Shown here: one piece after another, positions 25,308 to 38,400 of the stretch
Numbering within the stretch: position 1 is the stretch's first letter
Layout: each line of letters begins with the position of its first letter
NCBI GenBank assembly: GCA_963662155.1
Contig: OY759262.1
Location: 58,071,333-58,135,332 of the forward strand
DNA: 64,000 bases
From: Lamellibrachia columna
Taxonomy: Eukaryota > Annelida > Polychaeta > Sabellida > Siboglinidae
Direction of reading: 5' to 3'
The notes under the pieces: generated by a model
What the model saw: only the letters and a program-made list of their open reading frames with translations
The model's database searches: none
What the model was told of the DNA's origin: nothing
Program-made: the position numbers and the translations under genes

Positions 25308-27815
25308 CCTGTGGTCTTGCGGTGGTCACTCTAAAGATCACCTTCTTACCTCTGGGTGATATCACTAACGACATCACTTGGTCACGTCATCACTGCGGTT
25401 GACATGAAACGAACAGGTATGTCAATGCTGTGGTTGACGTGAAACGAACACGTGCTTCCGTGAGTATGGGCAGACAAAATGGCTGCCAGCTGGTCGGCGA
25501 TTGTGTCACCAGTCACGTGGTTGTGGATGACCTCCGCCGTGATGAAGACAACCGCCCCTTTACAGATGAGACCAACATTTTAAAAGTTCATCCACCGAAC
25601 AAATCATTACTCAAGGAAAGACAATGATATATGGTAGCCACCCTGTATTACATATGTGGCACCAGTTGACTGGGGCTGGGGTATATTCTCGTGGAAAAGT
25701 ACAAAAACATATTTTTTGTTTTAATAATGTCTTTTGTTTATTTAGCTGATTTAATTAATCTAATTGATTTAATTAATTTAATTTCAGTTGCTTTGACACA
25801 AAATATTTTTTTTCTTAAATGTTCTCATAACGTATTTGAAATTATAACCACCTTTATTTAAATGAGAAAATACAAATTTTCAAAATAGTATTCAGTTAAT
25901 TAGTAGTGTACATTGCTAATACCCAGTGTTAACATTGCACTATCAAGTTGTATATATCTACGACGTAGCCTGCCAAAAGTACACCGTGGACACAATGTTC
26001 TGCATGGTGCCACTTACCTAGATGTTCTGCATGGTGCCACTTACCTAGATGTGGCAAGGTGTCAACTTTATAAGTTGGGCTGCCAAATTAACACACGAGG
26101 ACTAAATGTTCTGGACGTCACCAATCGCATGGATGTGGCAATGTGTCAACTTTATAAGTTGAACCGTAGTGTCACTAATGTATTCCAAATTATAACCTCA
26201 CACTTGCTGTAATATCACTTGTGCCTATGCGTATGTAAATACAATCTATTGCGTTTCTGGAGGCATCTTGCAAGACGGCAGACCGACTTTAACCAGAGCG
26301 TTTGTTAGGTAATTGAAATAACACACCTATGCAAAATATTAACGCGGACATCTATGCAAACTATGAACAAATGTATAACTTATAGCGATTGCTGCAACAG
26401 TATATTTTACGCTTGAATTATAGCTGCCAAAAACACAAAGTGGTAAGACTTAACAATCATGCTGACTACAACCAAGTGTACAAAACAAACTTGCCATAGC
26501 GGACAGCTAGTCATAAGGAACACCTGTTTTAAAAGGACGTGTTAATTACACTTACAACACCTTTCTGTTGTGACCATATTTCAAAATCTCTGTGTCGTCC
26601 GTTATTCACAAGTTTGACTGTGTTAACTCAATCAGTTAATTTTACTGTTAACATCAGCCATTTCAGAATTGTATTGAAAGTACGGATTAAGTCACATAAT
26701 AATATATTATGTTAATGTTTGGCCATGGTGATCACGGATAAGGGGCATTAGACCACATGGAATCAGACTTAACGGTAACTGGCCAAAACAAGGCTCAAAA
26801 CGTTTTTTTTTTTTTTACTAGTATCATTTGAATGAATTATTAACAAAGATATGGTGCATTTAATATTCAAAATTTGAACAAAATGCATCACAATAAAAAA
26901 GTAAAAAATTTAGCGTTAATCTTCAGATGGTTTGGTTTCAAAATTGCATAAAGAGCAACTTGGTTAGAGCCACTTACTCATGGTCCACCTCAACATCGGT
27001 TGTTAGCTCTACATTAAAAGTGAAGAGTTGTCATCTTAGTAGGAATTATTTCTTGTCATGGTTCTTTATTATTTATTTAAACACATAATTTTTCATAAAT
27101 TATTTCTTGCAGAAAGTAGTAAACTTGTTAGTAATTTCTTGAGAATTACTGGCTTCGAGGCTTTTCTGAATCTTTATTAATAATTAATGTATCATTTAAA
27201 TAAAACTTTGGGCTTTCTACATAGCTTTGCATCTGGCAGTAGTTTTATCTTATTTGATGTGTCAGATATTTGCATGAAACCTTTTAATTGTACATAGCAT
27301 TAGATATGATTGCTTAAATTGATGAATAGACTCTCCAGAGAGCAGTAGTGTTTCTTATGCCTGGCATTAGTTCTTCTATTTAGCAGGGTCTCATCTGCTT
27401 AACAAACATAACACAATTAGAAGCTTTATAGGATTTATTTATTTCATCTGTCAGGGCTGCTTGACGTATATTTATAACAGAATGTCATTGTTCCAAGGTG
27501 TTCAACTGACTGAAGTGCCTTTGTAAAGACGTTTGTTACAACTCTTTTGTAGACTTATCAAACAAAGACTTACCCTAGGTAATTCTGAAATAAACTCGGT
27601 GTGCTGTTGTTAGAGTAAATACAAATGTATGAACAAAGGCTTGAAAAAACATTGCCTCTGTATTCTTGTCTGTTGTCAACATCTAATTTTCAGATGAAAA
27701 TAAAATTTTATGTAAACCATGAAAACAGTTGAGATATCCGTATGACTTCTTCACACTGCGTGTTACATCAATGCAAGAGAAGACAAAACATAGACAACAA
27801 TGCTTAATTGTATTC
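25308..27815. other. 3' flank between the two convergent genes
   Basis: The start is presumably the LRR gene 3' UTR. Small direct repeats (TTGACRTGAAACGAACA near 25.4 kb, GTTCTGCATGGTGCCACTTA near 26.0 kb) but no exon seen. Confidence 0.45.
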
Positions 27816-27821
27816 CTTTAT
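27816..27821 (-). terminator. candidate polyadenylation signal for SIPA1L
   Basis: AATAAA on the minus strand about 1.5 kb after the stop codon. It is the position I would favour for the end of the 3' UTR. Other matches in this AT-rich stretch cannot be excluded. Confidence 0.3.
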
Positions 27822-29336
27822 TTGTCTGACCAACAGATAACAATCCATGTTGTAATAGGTAAAAATAAATTATGCTAAGATGTAGTAGTGTTTATCTATG
27901 TACAATCTAACATTTCTATCATTACTGTTAATTACCCCTTCATGTTGTACACCCTAGTATCAAAATACAGTTCTAATGGTTTCAATGTCGCCACCCCAAA
28001 TGCTAAAAGTATTTACAAACAGACAAACATGCTAACATAAATACAAACATGTGCATCTTTTTCTTAATCTGCAAATGCTACACCATCAAAATCCGCACAC
28101 TAATCCCCAGTTATCAGACGGTGTCAGAATGCCAATTCAGTATTGCACACTTTCTGTTTGCCGGAAATAAGTCGATTGTGCTCTTTTATCGACCCAGCTG
28201 ACTTGATGTAACATTTGCCACAGCTAAAAACATATCACGACTCAGTGTTAGTGACCAAATAGTAATTGTGAAATTATAAACATCGTCTGAAAAGTAGTCA
28301 TGTTTCACTAATAAAACCAGTTTCCAGTTTGAAGCACGGACGTTTTAACATTTATAAAACCTTTAGACCTGCATCTGCTTGAACATGTGCTTGAATATCT
28401 TTGCGAAGTACATTTAATAATATAAGACAAGTTTAGATCGAATCTCGCGGCTATCTTCCGACCTGTGGACAGTCATGTGACATGGACGGCTAACGCTCCC
28501 CTAGTGACAAGCAGCCGGGACCCGTCCAATACCTTCGGGCAGCTGATATTGCTGCTGGCTCGGCTCAGGTAGACTTGTATATTTATATATATATATACTT
28601 ATTTACACATACCCATAATAGTTATCTATCATGGTAGTGGAAGATATAAAATAACACCTAAATGCAAAGGTAACCTCAAAGTGTGACCGTGTTGTAACAG
28701 TGGAAACAGGTAAATGGATCGTGGTTTGATTCAGAAGTTTGGTTATGGTATAATTGTATGAATATAAAATCAGATCATACAGTGTCTTTGATATGGAAAC
28801 TTCATGATGACACGGGCATAATATAACTGTACAAATCAAGGTTCACCATAGGTGATCATTATCTAGAGGTGCCCTAATAAACAGGTTGTATCGTTTGTCT
28901 AAACATACAAGGGGTATTATTATAGACCTTGTTATAACAATCATTATATTATTATAACTATCATTTCACAGCGACAACATTTGTATGGTACAATAGCAAC
29001 ATTATCAATTGAATTAAAATGCTTGAAATTCCAAGCAGGAAAGGGTACCTGAAATCAAAGAATATCCAAAAAAAAGCCTGACATTTTTCGTACTCCAAAA
29101 TTTTTTGTGTCCTTTGGAAATGTCTATAAAATACATTCTCTAGAAACGTTAAAAAGTACCCGACAAACATTTAGTAACTATTGCAGTTACCAGATGGTAG
29201 CACCTGTTTGGCAGTTATGACAGTCATCACCAGGTGACCAACTTTTATATAATGGCTTGTTCCAGCATGTAATGCCACTGCGTCTGAGGACGGATGGCTA
29301 GACGGTTGCACTGTATTACTGTATTGACTTAAACGT
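27822..29336 (-). other. putative SIPA1L 3' UTR
   Basis: There is no coding exon here. The sequence is AT-rich except for a GC-richer patch at about 28.45-28.58 kb. Its extent is inferred only from the stop codon and the candidate AATAAA. Confidence 0.35.
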
Positions 29337-29480
29337 TCATTGTCTGTCAATCGTGTTGAAGAACCACTCGGTGAACTGGCGGAGTTGCGTCGCAGCCTTC
29401 CGAGACTCTTCTTGAAGCCCGATGTTTTCCTGCTGCAACTGCTGCACTTGAGTCTGCAGCAGGCACTTCTCCGATCGCTC
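29337..29480 (-). CDS. SIPA1L: SIPA1L exon 23: coiled coil and C-terminus, stop
   Basis: It encodes [34 protein letters not shown] and [12 protein letters not shown], then TGA. Vertebrate SIPA1L1 ends with FTEWVFNTID plus two residues, so the C-terminus is complete. The acceptor is CTTCAG; an alternative AG three bases on would also keep the frame. Confidence 0.96.
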   Translation of the reverse strand, partial: ERSEKCLLQTQVQQLQQENIGLQEESRKAATQLRQFTEWFFNTIDRQ

Positions 29481-32400
29481 CTGAAGGTCACACAGAGGTC
29501 AGGCACAGGTCAGACAGACGACCTAACACTTGCAAACAACATCGCATCAAACAAATTATCACCAATATGGAGGCATTCGTAGAGGACAAAAATGGCCAAC
29601 TAAAATGTCTTTAAAATTATTTTTGTCCAAGGTTGGTTCAGAAAAAAATTGTTAAGCCTAGAAACACAAATACATAAGACATGGCATCACTAAAAACCAG
29701 TAGTTGTTCTTATATAGAGCAAAGGTCGGTTTACATGGACGATTTTTTGTTGCTGTGTTGCACAATAACGAAACAAAACAAAACATTGCATGCAATTAGA
29801 CAATCAACATGTCTAGACCACCCAAATCTTCACTTATATCTTGGTTGGCTAAACACAATACCCGTACAAAACGTTATTATCGTGACATTTGACCTCTTGA
29901 TATTTTTTTAAGACATGATATACAATTAATTAATTTTTACAACAAACATAGAGACCACTCGACGGCAATTAAAGATAGAGCAATAAATATTCGCTGTTGA
30001 AGGTGAAATACAATGTTTTTCATCGAATGATTTACTGGTCTGTTCAATTCGCATTTTATACTATTTATAACAGTAATCACACTACATCAATAAAGATTAA
30101 AACATGGAAATATAACATCCTTAATTTCAATGCACTTTGAGATCGAAAATTCACAGAATCTGGGTATTTCAATATTTTTAGAAAGAAGCCCCAACCAACT
30201 AATGAGAATCATTGTACATAGCCTTTACGCCCAGTGCTGCTGGAGCCTGGCTCCATCTACTCGCTCCACCTACTCACTCCACCTACTCACTCCACCTACT
30301 CGCTCCACCTACTCACTCCACCTACTCACTCCACCTACTCACTCCACCTACTCGCTCCACCTACTCGCTCCACCTACTCGCTCCACCTGCTCGCTCCATC
30401 TACTCGCTCCACCTACTCGCTCCACCTACTCACTCCACCTACTCACTCCACCTACTCACTCCACCTACTCGCTCCACCTACTCGCTCCACCTACTCGCTC
30501 CACCTACTCACTCCACCTACTCGCTCCACCTACTCGCTCCACCTACTCACTCCACCTACTCGCTCCACCTACTCGCTCCACTTACTTGCTCCACCTATTC
30601 GCCCCACCTACTCACTCCACCTACTCGCTCCACTTACTCGCTCCAGCTCCTGCTCCACCTGATTCAGTCGGATCTCCAGCTCCTCTACCCGCTGGGCCGT
30701 GCTGCCACTACTGCTCCGCCATGCACTGCCACTGTGCAAACACAACACAACACTTCCTCCTCAATTCATCGAGCCCTTCGTGAATCAGGTTCGCTGGCAT
30801 TCAAGTCTGTAGCGTGTTTAATAAAAGACCACTTTATTTATTAAACTAATTTAATAGTTTGCCTGATAATTTCATAAAAAATAAATAAAAAATTTCCAAA
30901 TTTTTTTTTAGTTTAACCAATCATTGGATAAACTAATCAATTAGTTGTGGCCAAAATGAATCAAAAAGGGCAAAATGACGAATATGTGGGCTCGAGGCTA
31001 AATTCACTTTTGCAAGTTATCTGTTCTACGATGAACAAAAGTACTGTATAACATGATTTTTTTACAAAAGTTATCAGATTTTGTATTAAGCCCCCGACAG
31101 AAATCAGACAACCAAGGAGATGATATTGCTAAATAAATTATTATAATAATTTATTTTATATTACAAACAATGTCACTACATATAAGTAATGCCTAAGCCT
31201 GCTTGTATCCATGAAAACAAATACTACAGGGTACATACCTGGATTTACTGGTAGATGCAGCAGCCCTAATGGGGGGTGGCGGTGGGTGCCCCCCATGTAG
31301 GGCATCAGATGGATGACTGTTGCTACCCCTTCTGCGCTCAGTCGAATTGTGTGACTCGACAATATTTGATCGACTGCCTGGTTTCATGGCTGCTTCAGTC
31401 CCTGTTTGACACACAACACATGATGATTTAACCAATTTTAACCAGATTTTACAAGACTGCCATCCATCCAGCTACAAGCTCAAGATGGCAAGTGGGCAAG
31501 GCAAGTGGGCAAGGCAAGTGGGCAAGGCAATTGGGCAAGGCAAGTGGGCAAGGCAAGTGGGCAAGGCAAGTGGACAAGGCAAGTGGGCAAGGCAAGTGGG
31601 CAAGGCAAGTGGGCAAGGCAAGTGGGCAAGGCAAGTGGACAAGGCAAGTGGACAAGGCAAGTGGGCAAGGCAAGTGGGCAAGGCAAGTAGGCAAGGCAAG
31701 TGGGCAAGGCAAGTGGACAAGGCAAGTGGACAAGGCAAGTGGACAAGGCAAGTGGGCAAGGCAAGTGGACAAGGCAAGTGGGCAAGGCAAGTGGGCAAGG
31801 CAATTGGGCAAGGCAAGTGGGCAAGGCAAGTGGGCAAGGCAAGTGGACAAGGCAAGTGGGCAAGGCAAGTGGGCAAGGCAAGTGGACAAGGCAAGTGGAC
31901 AAGGCAAGTGGGCAAGGCAAGTGGGCAAGGCAAGTAGGCAAGGCAAGTGGGCAAGGCAAGTGGACAAGGCAAGTGGGCAAGGCAAGTGGACAAGGCAAGT
32001 GGGCAAGGCAAGTGGACAAGGCAAGTGGACAAGGCAAGTGGGCTAGGGAGCATGGGAGCCATTGGCTTATTGAGCGTTCAACAATGTTTCCTCATGTATT
32101 GTTCATCCCTAGCGGATACCTGTCAGTTTTACTATTAAACATACTTTATTCACACTGGTAGCATGGACATGATCATTAGATGATTTGTTCCAATCATATC
32201 TCTTTCTCTGTAAGAATGAGTACTGTCTCATATCCAATCTACACTGTTCTTTTACCAATACCATTTTGTGCCCTACAGTTCTACTACCTTCTTTAAGTTT
32301 GTGTGTCGGAAAACATGCTTCAACACTATAAATGTATTGGGTGGAAAGACGAGAAGACAATGAAAGTTGATGTTACATACATTTTACAAATAAACACTCA

Positions 32401-35400
32401 ATTCAAATCAATATTACTGACTTGAGTCTGAGATATCATGAGCGAAAAATTTAATTGAGGAGACAGTTTTAATCCCTTCAATATATTTACATATCTTACC
32501 CTCGAATGCTCTGGCTGCGTCAACCAGGTTGGTCCAGTCGATGCCGGCTGAGTCGGGTAGGGGAAGAATGGGACTAGCGGGTGGCTGACTGGTTCCATTC
32601 ATCCGCAGACAACTTCTGTCCGTCCGCGCTCGCGGAGACAGCCTGAAGAAAGTGAACAGATCCCTCATCTTCATTCATGCTAAGCCTTTGTTTTTGGCAG
32701 AATTAAACTTTATCTGACAAAATCATGCTCAACTTTCTGTCAAAAAAATATTTGAGCATTGTCATCCGGTAGATGGGAACTACTTTGTGCTGCGGAATAA
32801 CACACCTGGAATGTGTGAACTTGTTTACATGCGTTGATTACCCACAAATACACAGGTAAATCTACCAAGAAAGACAACAACCAAGACACTTGATGCTCAA
32901 GTTGGTAGTGTATGAATAGCTTTGGTAATACGCACAGTTGGTTTAACAAGAGAGTGCGTACATTTGTAAAATTATCGAAAGAATTGACGTGATGAAACTG
33001 AATGCGCCACCTGGTGGATGTTTACAAAATTTAATGCGTCACCTGGTGGATATGACCAACATGACAAAACCGACTCATACCGTGGATCACTGAAGAAATG
33101 TTCCCTGCTGGAGCCTGTTGCCTCAGCAGGGATGGCGGTCGTACAGATGACGTCGTTCACATCTCGATATTGCTTGCTAGCCACTGCACCACACATACTC
33201 TCGTCAGATAGGGTGCGCTGTAAGCGGGACGGTCGACCTCTGAACTTGCGATGACTGTTGGTGGAGGCAGCGGTCCTGGTCAGAGGAGCATCACCCTGAC
33301 AAATACAACATCACCCTGACAAATACAACATCATCCTGACAAATACAACATCACCATGACAAATACAACATCATCCTGACAAATACAACATCACCATGAC
33401 AAATACAACATTAGTCACAATACATGTGGGGCATCAGTGCATCGTTTGGTATGTAATTCCAGATGCAAATACTGACATTCTTTCTTTGATGAAAAACTAA
33501 ATTTCCTACATATCACCTGCACTTGTATAAGGGAGGAGAAAAGGTCAACTTTTCCCTAAATATGATCCCCCTTTGAAAGCTGGGTTACAGATTTAGAATG
33601 TCCTGGTTCATGAGTAAAATACAAAAAATTTCTGGAGAAAACACCTTGATGAGATAGAAAGCATTATTAATACAAGGATGCTCATAACTGCAAGTAAACA
33701 TTCCACAAATTTAAACAATGTGGCTATGTTAAAATATATTTTATTCTTCATCCTCGTCATTCCCCTTACAAAGGCTAGGCTAGCGTTACCAGTGGCCATT
33801 TGGGCCATAGACCACATGACATTACATTTGGCTAAACAAAAGTTACCCATTTGAGCCAATTTGGCCACCAGCATTTTCATTGACAAGCATGCAGAATACA
33901 TGAGCATTTGTCATTGTCTTGATGCGCATTAAACACATTTGGCTAAAACAATTTGTATTTAGCTAAATTTAGCTGGGAACTTTAGAACATCACAGTTTAC
34001 AACATCAGAGCCAGCCCAGAAAGTACTGCTGCACCGCTGCCCCGCCGTTATCCCTTTCCATTTCTCCCTATCGGCAGCCTTCTCCCTCCACTTGTCTTCC
34101 TCTGCCTCACACCCCTCTTAAAGCACTATTCCCATTTTAATTGTGGTCTGTCCCCTTTCCTGCGGTCTGAATGTTTCACTGTCTCTTTGGTAGTCACTCC
34201 ACATTCTCCTCCTCCATCTGCACCAAGTGACCTGCCCACATCGTCCTCCTCCATCTGCACCAAGTGACCTGCCCACATCGTCCTCCTCCATCTGCACCAA
34301 GTGACCTGCCCACATCGTCCTCCTCCATCTGCACCAAGTGACCTGCCCACATCGTCCTCCTCCATCTGCACCAAGTGACCTGCCCACATCGTCTTCCTCC
34401 ATCTGCACCAAGTGACCTGCCCACATCGTCCTCCTCCATCTGCACCAAGTGACCTGCCCACATCGTCCTCCTCCATCTGCACCAAGTGACCTGCCCACAT
34501 TCTCCTCCATCTGCACCAAGTGACCTGCCCACATCGTCCTCCTCCATCTGCACCAAGTGACCTGCCCACATCGTCCTCCTCCATCTGCACCAAGTGACCT
34601 GCCCACATCGTCCTCCTCCATCTGCACCAAGTGACCTGCCCACATCGTCCTCCTCCATCTGCACCAAGTGACTTGCCCACATCGTCCTCCTCCATCTGCA
34701 CCAAGTGACCTGCCCACATCGTCCTCCTCCATCTGCACCAAGTGACCTGCCCACATCCTCCTCCTCCTCCATCTGCACCAAGTGACCTGCCCACATCGTC
34801 CTCCTCCATCTGCACCAAGTGACCTGCCCACATCGTCCTCCTCCATCTGCACCAAGTGACCTGCCCACATCGTCCTCCTCCTTCTGCACCAAGTGACCTG
34901 CCCACATCGTCCTCCTCCATCTGCACCAAGTGACCTGCCCACATCCTCCTCCTCCATCTGCACCAAGTGACCTGCCCACATCGTCCTCCTCCATCTGCAC
35001 CAAGTGACCTGCCCACATCATCTGGCTTGTTACTGTTCTCCTGGTTGCGTTAAATTCACTTTAGTAAACACACCACCTGTAATACACTGATCAGTGGGTA
35101 AAACCATCTGCAATTGGACTAGTCTACCTGCCCGGGGGGTGATGCAACAATTGGACTAGTCTACCTGCCCGGGGGGTGATGCAACAATGATAGCACTCAT
35201 CAAAGCATACTACTTATTAGTGGGGTAAATCACCCGTGTATAAACCCATTCACCCATTAGTAATATCTGTCAGTGAAGGAAACCCCATCTGTTAGCCTCA
35301 TGAAAGCATCGACCACTGTGAGAAAGATATTGATCACTCATTAAAACAAACCATTGTTAACAATCTCTTTAAAGAAAGACATCTCTATTTCAATGTAGAC

Positions 35401-38400
35401 ATGTATCACGTAGACATGTGGATGTACCAAATGCTATTAACATAAGACAAAAACAACAATGCAACTGGAATGTAGGCTTACATAATACTCACATCTAAAC
35501 ACTGAAGCCTAGAATCAATGACCACATAGGGAACTAGTATCTATGATCATCATTCTGTGCAAGATTTTACTCATATACACTCTCGTTTTTGTTAGACCTT
35601 GATACGTAATATTTGGCCGTGGCTCTCAGCACCACTGCCTGTTATAGGATGTAATACTTGGCCATGGCTCTCAGCACCACTGCCTGTTGTAGGATGTAAT
35701 ACTTGGCTGTGGCTCTCAGCACCACTGCCTGTTGTAGGATGTAATACTTGGCCTTGACTCTCAGCACCACTGCCTGTTGTAGGATGTAATACTTGGCCGT
35801 GGCTCTCAGCACCAGTGCCTGTTGTAGGATGTAATACTTGGCTGTGGCTCTCAGCACCACTGCCTGTTGAAGGATGTAATACTTGGCTGTGGCTCTCAGC
35901 ACCAATGCCTGTTGTAGGATGTAATACTTGTCTTGTGCTCTCAGCACCACTGCCTGTTGTAGGATGTAATACTTGGCTGTGGCTCTCAGCACCACTGCCT
36001 GTTGTAGGATGTAATACTTGGCCTTGGCTCTCAGCACCACTGCCTGTTGTAGGATGTAATACTTGGCTGTGGCTCTCAGCACCACTGCCTGTTGTAGGAT
36101 GTAATACTTGGCCTTGGCTCTCAGCACCACTGCCTGTTGTAGGATGTAATACTTGGCTGTGGCTCTCAGCACCACTGCCTGTTGTAGGATGTAATACTTG
36201 GCCTTGGCTCTCAGCACCACAGCCTGTTGTAGGATGTAATACTTGGCCTTGGCTCTCAGCACCACTGCCTGTTGTAGGATGTAATACTTGGCCTTGGCTC
36301 TCAGCACCACAGCCTGTTGTAGGATGTAATACTTGGCCTTGGCTCTCAGCACCACTGCCTGTTGTAGGATGTAATACTTGGCCTTGGCTCTCAGCACCAC
36401 AGCCTGTTGTAGGATGTAATACTTGGCCTTGGCTCTCAGCACCACTGCCTGTTGTAGGATGTAATACTTGGCCTTGGCTCTCAGCACCACTGCCTGTTGT
36501 AGGATGTTTTTACGCAGTCGCTAATGCAGCATATCCTATTTCAGATTATAGTCCATGTGTTCACAGCAGGCTACACATTTACCCTCTGTGTGGGATCTTT
36601 TATTTCCCCTGATATAGAGGCCATGTAGAAAGGGGTCAGCCATTCACCAGGACTCGTTCCCACCTACCTTCCTTGGTCAGTTCCCAGATACACAAGCTGT
36701 GCGTGTTTTATCTGACCACTCCGCAGTGCCAATATGTGTTGTGTACGAATAAGTGACAATAATATAGCCGAACATTTCCAGCAGCTACGATGAGGGCCGG
36801 ATGAAGAATGTGCTTCTAGGAAGCGCAGACATTGTTGATTATAAGACTGCAGGCCGCATTGTTAGAGACTGGCACAGGAAACTCTTCCTCATTAGCTAAA
36901 TACTCATGACGCAGGAAGATGCTAACGATGACGTCATACAGCACAGCATGGACATTGCATATATCAACCACAGCTGGTCCATTTTAATTGGCATAAACGT
37001 GGTGGTAATTAATCAGCAAAATGCTTTTTTTCTCTTTAAAATGATATTATTAATAAGACTTACTGAACTGAATGACATACCATTGTTCACAAGGTTTATT
37101 GAACTGAATGATACACCATTATCCACAAGACTTACTGAACTGAATGACACACCACTGTCCACTGAACTGAATGATACACAAGTATTCACAAGACTTACGG
37201 AACTGAAAGATACACCATTGTTCACAAGACTAACTGAATGATAACTAGTATTCACAAGTCATACTGAACAGAGAACTAAATGATACTTGAGTGTTCACAA
37301 GTATTCACAAGACTTGTACCAAATGATACACCAGTATTCACAAGACTTACTGAATGATACACCAGTATTAACAAGACTTACCAAATGATACACCAGGATT
37401 CACAAGACTTACCAAATGATACACCAGTATTCACAAGACTGACTGAATGATACACCAGTGTGAACAAATATGAGTAACCCTACTCGATCATATCACGATG
37501 TTCACCAAGACTTACCAAATGATACACCAGTATTCACAAGACTGACTGAATGATACACCAGTGTGAACAAATATGAGTAACCCTACTCTATCATATCACG
37601 ATGTTCACCAAGACTTACCAAATGATACACCAGTATTCACAAGACTGACTGAATGATACACCAGTGTGAACAAACATGAGTAACCCTACTCTATCATATC
37701 ACGATGTTCACCAAGACTTACCTTGTGTGTGCGATCCTTCTCATTGAAGGACGTGTCTGGGTTGATAAGCCTCATTAAGTCTTCTTGGAAAGTGCTTGCC
37801 TTGCTCGACGCGTCATTGTGTCGGTAACTCGACATGTCACCACTACACTTGCCAGCGTGATGACGACCGGAGAGGTTCTCATCCGACAGAGCTGATGTGA
37901 CACCCCTGTGGGACACCAAGCAGATCCACATGGCTCAACACAATGGATGGGGGGCTCACAGTCATTGTTTCTAGAGTGCAACAACATGCGGGGTGGCCCA
38001 CTCCCTATATATAATTCTCACTGTCTATGCCTGATGCTGGCGGTAAACAGTTCCCAACTGAAAGTTGAAGTGACACAAAGTGAGCATTTATTCTGCTAAT
38101 ATTGTAGACACCTAAGGCAGCTCAAGCCACAAAATGCTGTTTTGCTGTAATGCAAGCAAATCCTGATGTCTTAGGCATTACCACAAGTATAGTCAATCAC
38201 ACTTCTGCGACATCCACAAAACAAAATCAATGCCGCTGACGTCATGTAGATCCATCGCCATGGAAACCAACACAACAACCACTCAATTATAAAAAACACT
38301 GCCAATCATTTGACTTCGTTTTTTCGACTGTCCAGTAGTCATCATCTGTCAGCAATCCCACACTTGGTTACATCACATCGACATGTCACAGACACAGCAC

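Noticed and set aside
34118..35021. Three overlapping minus ORFs of 275-296 codons
   Set aside because: All are frame shifts of one 37-bp array.
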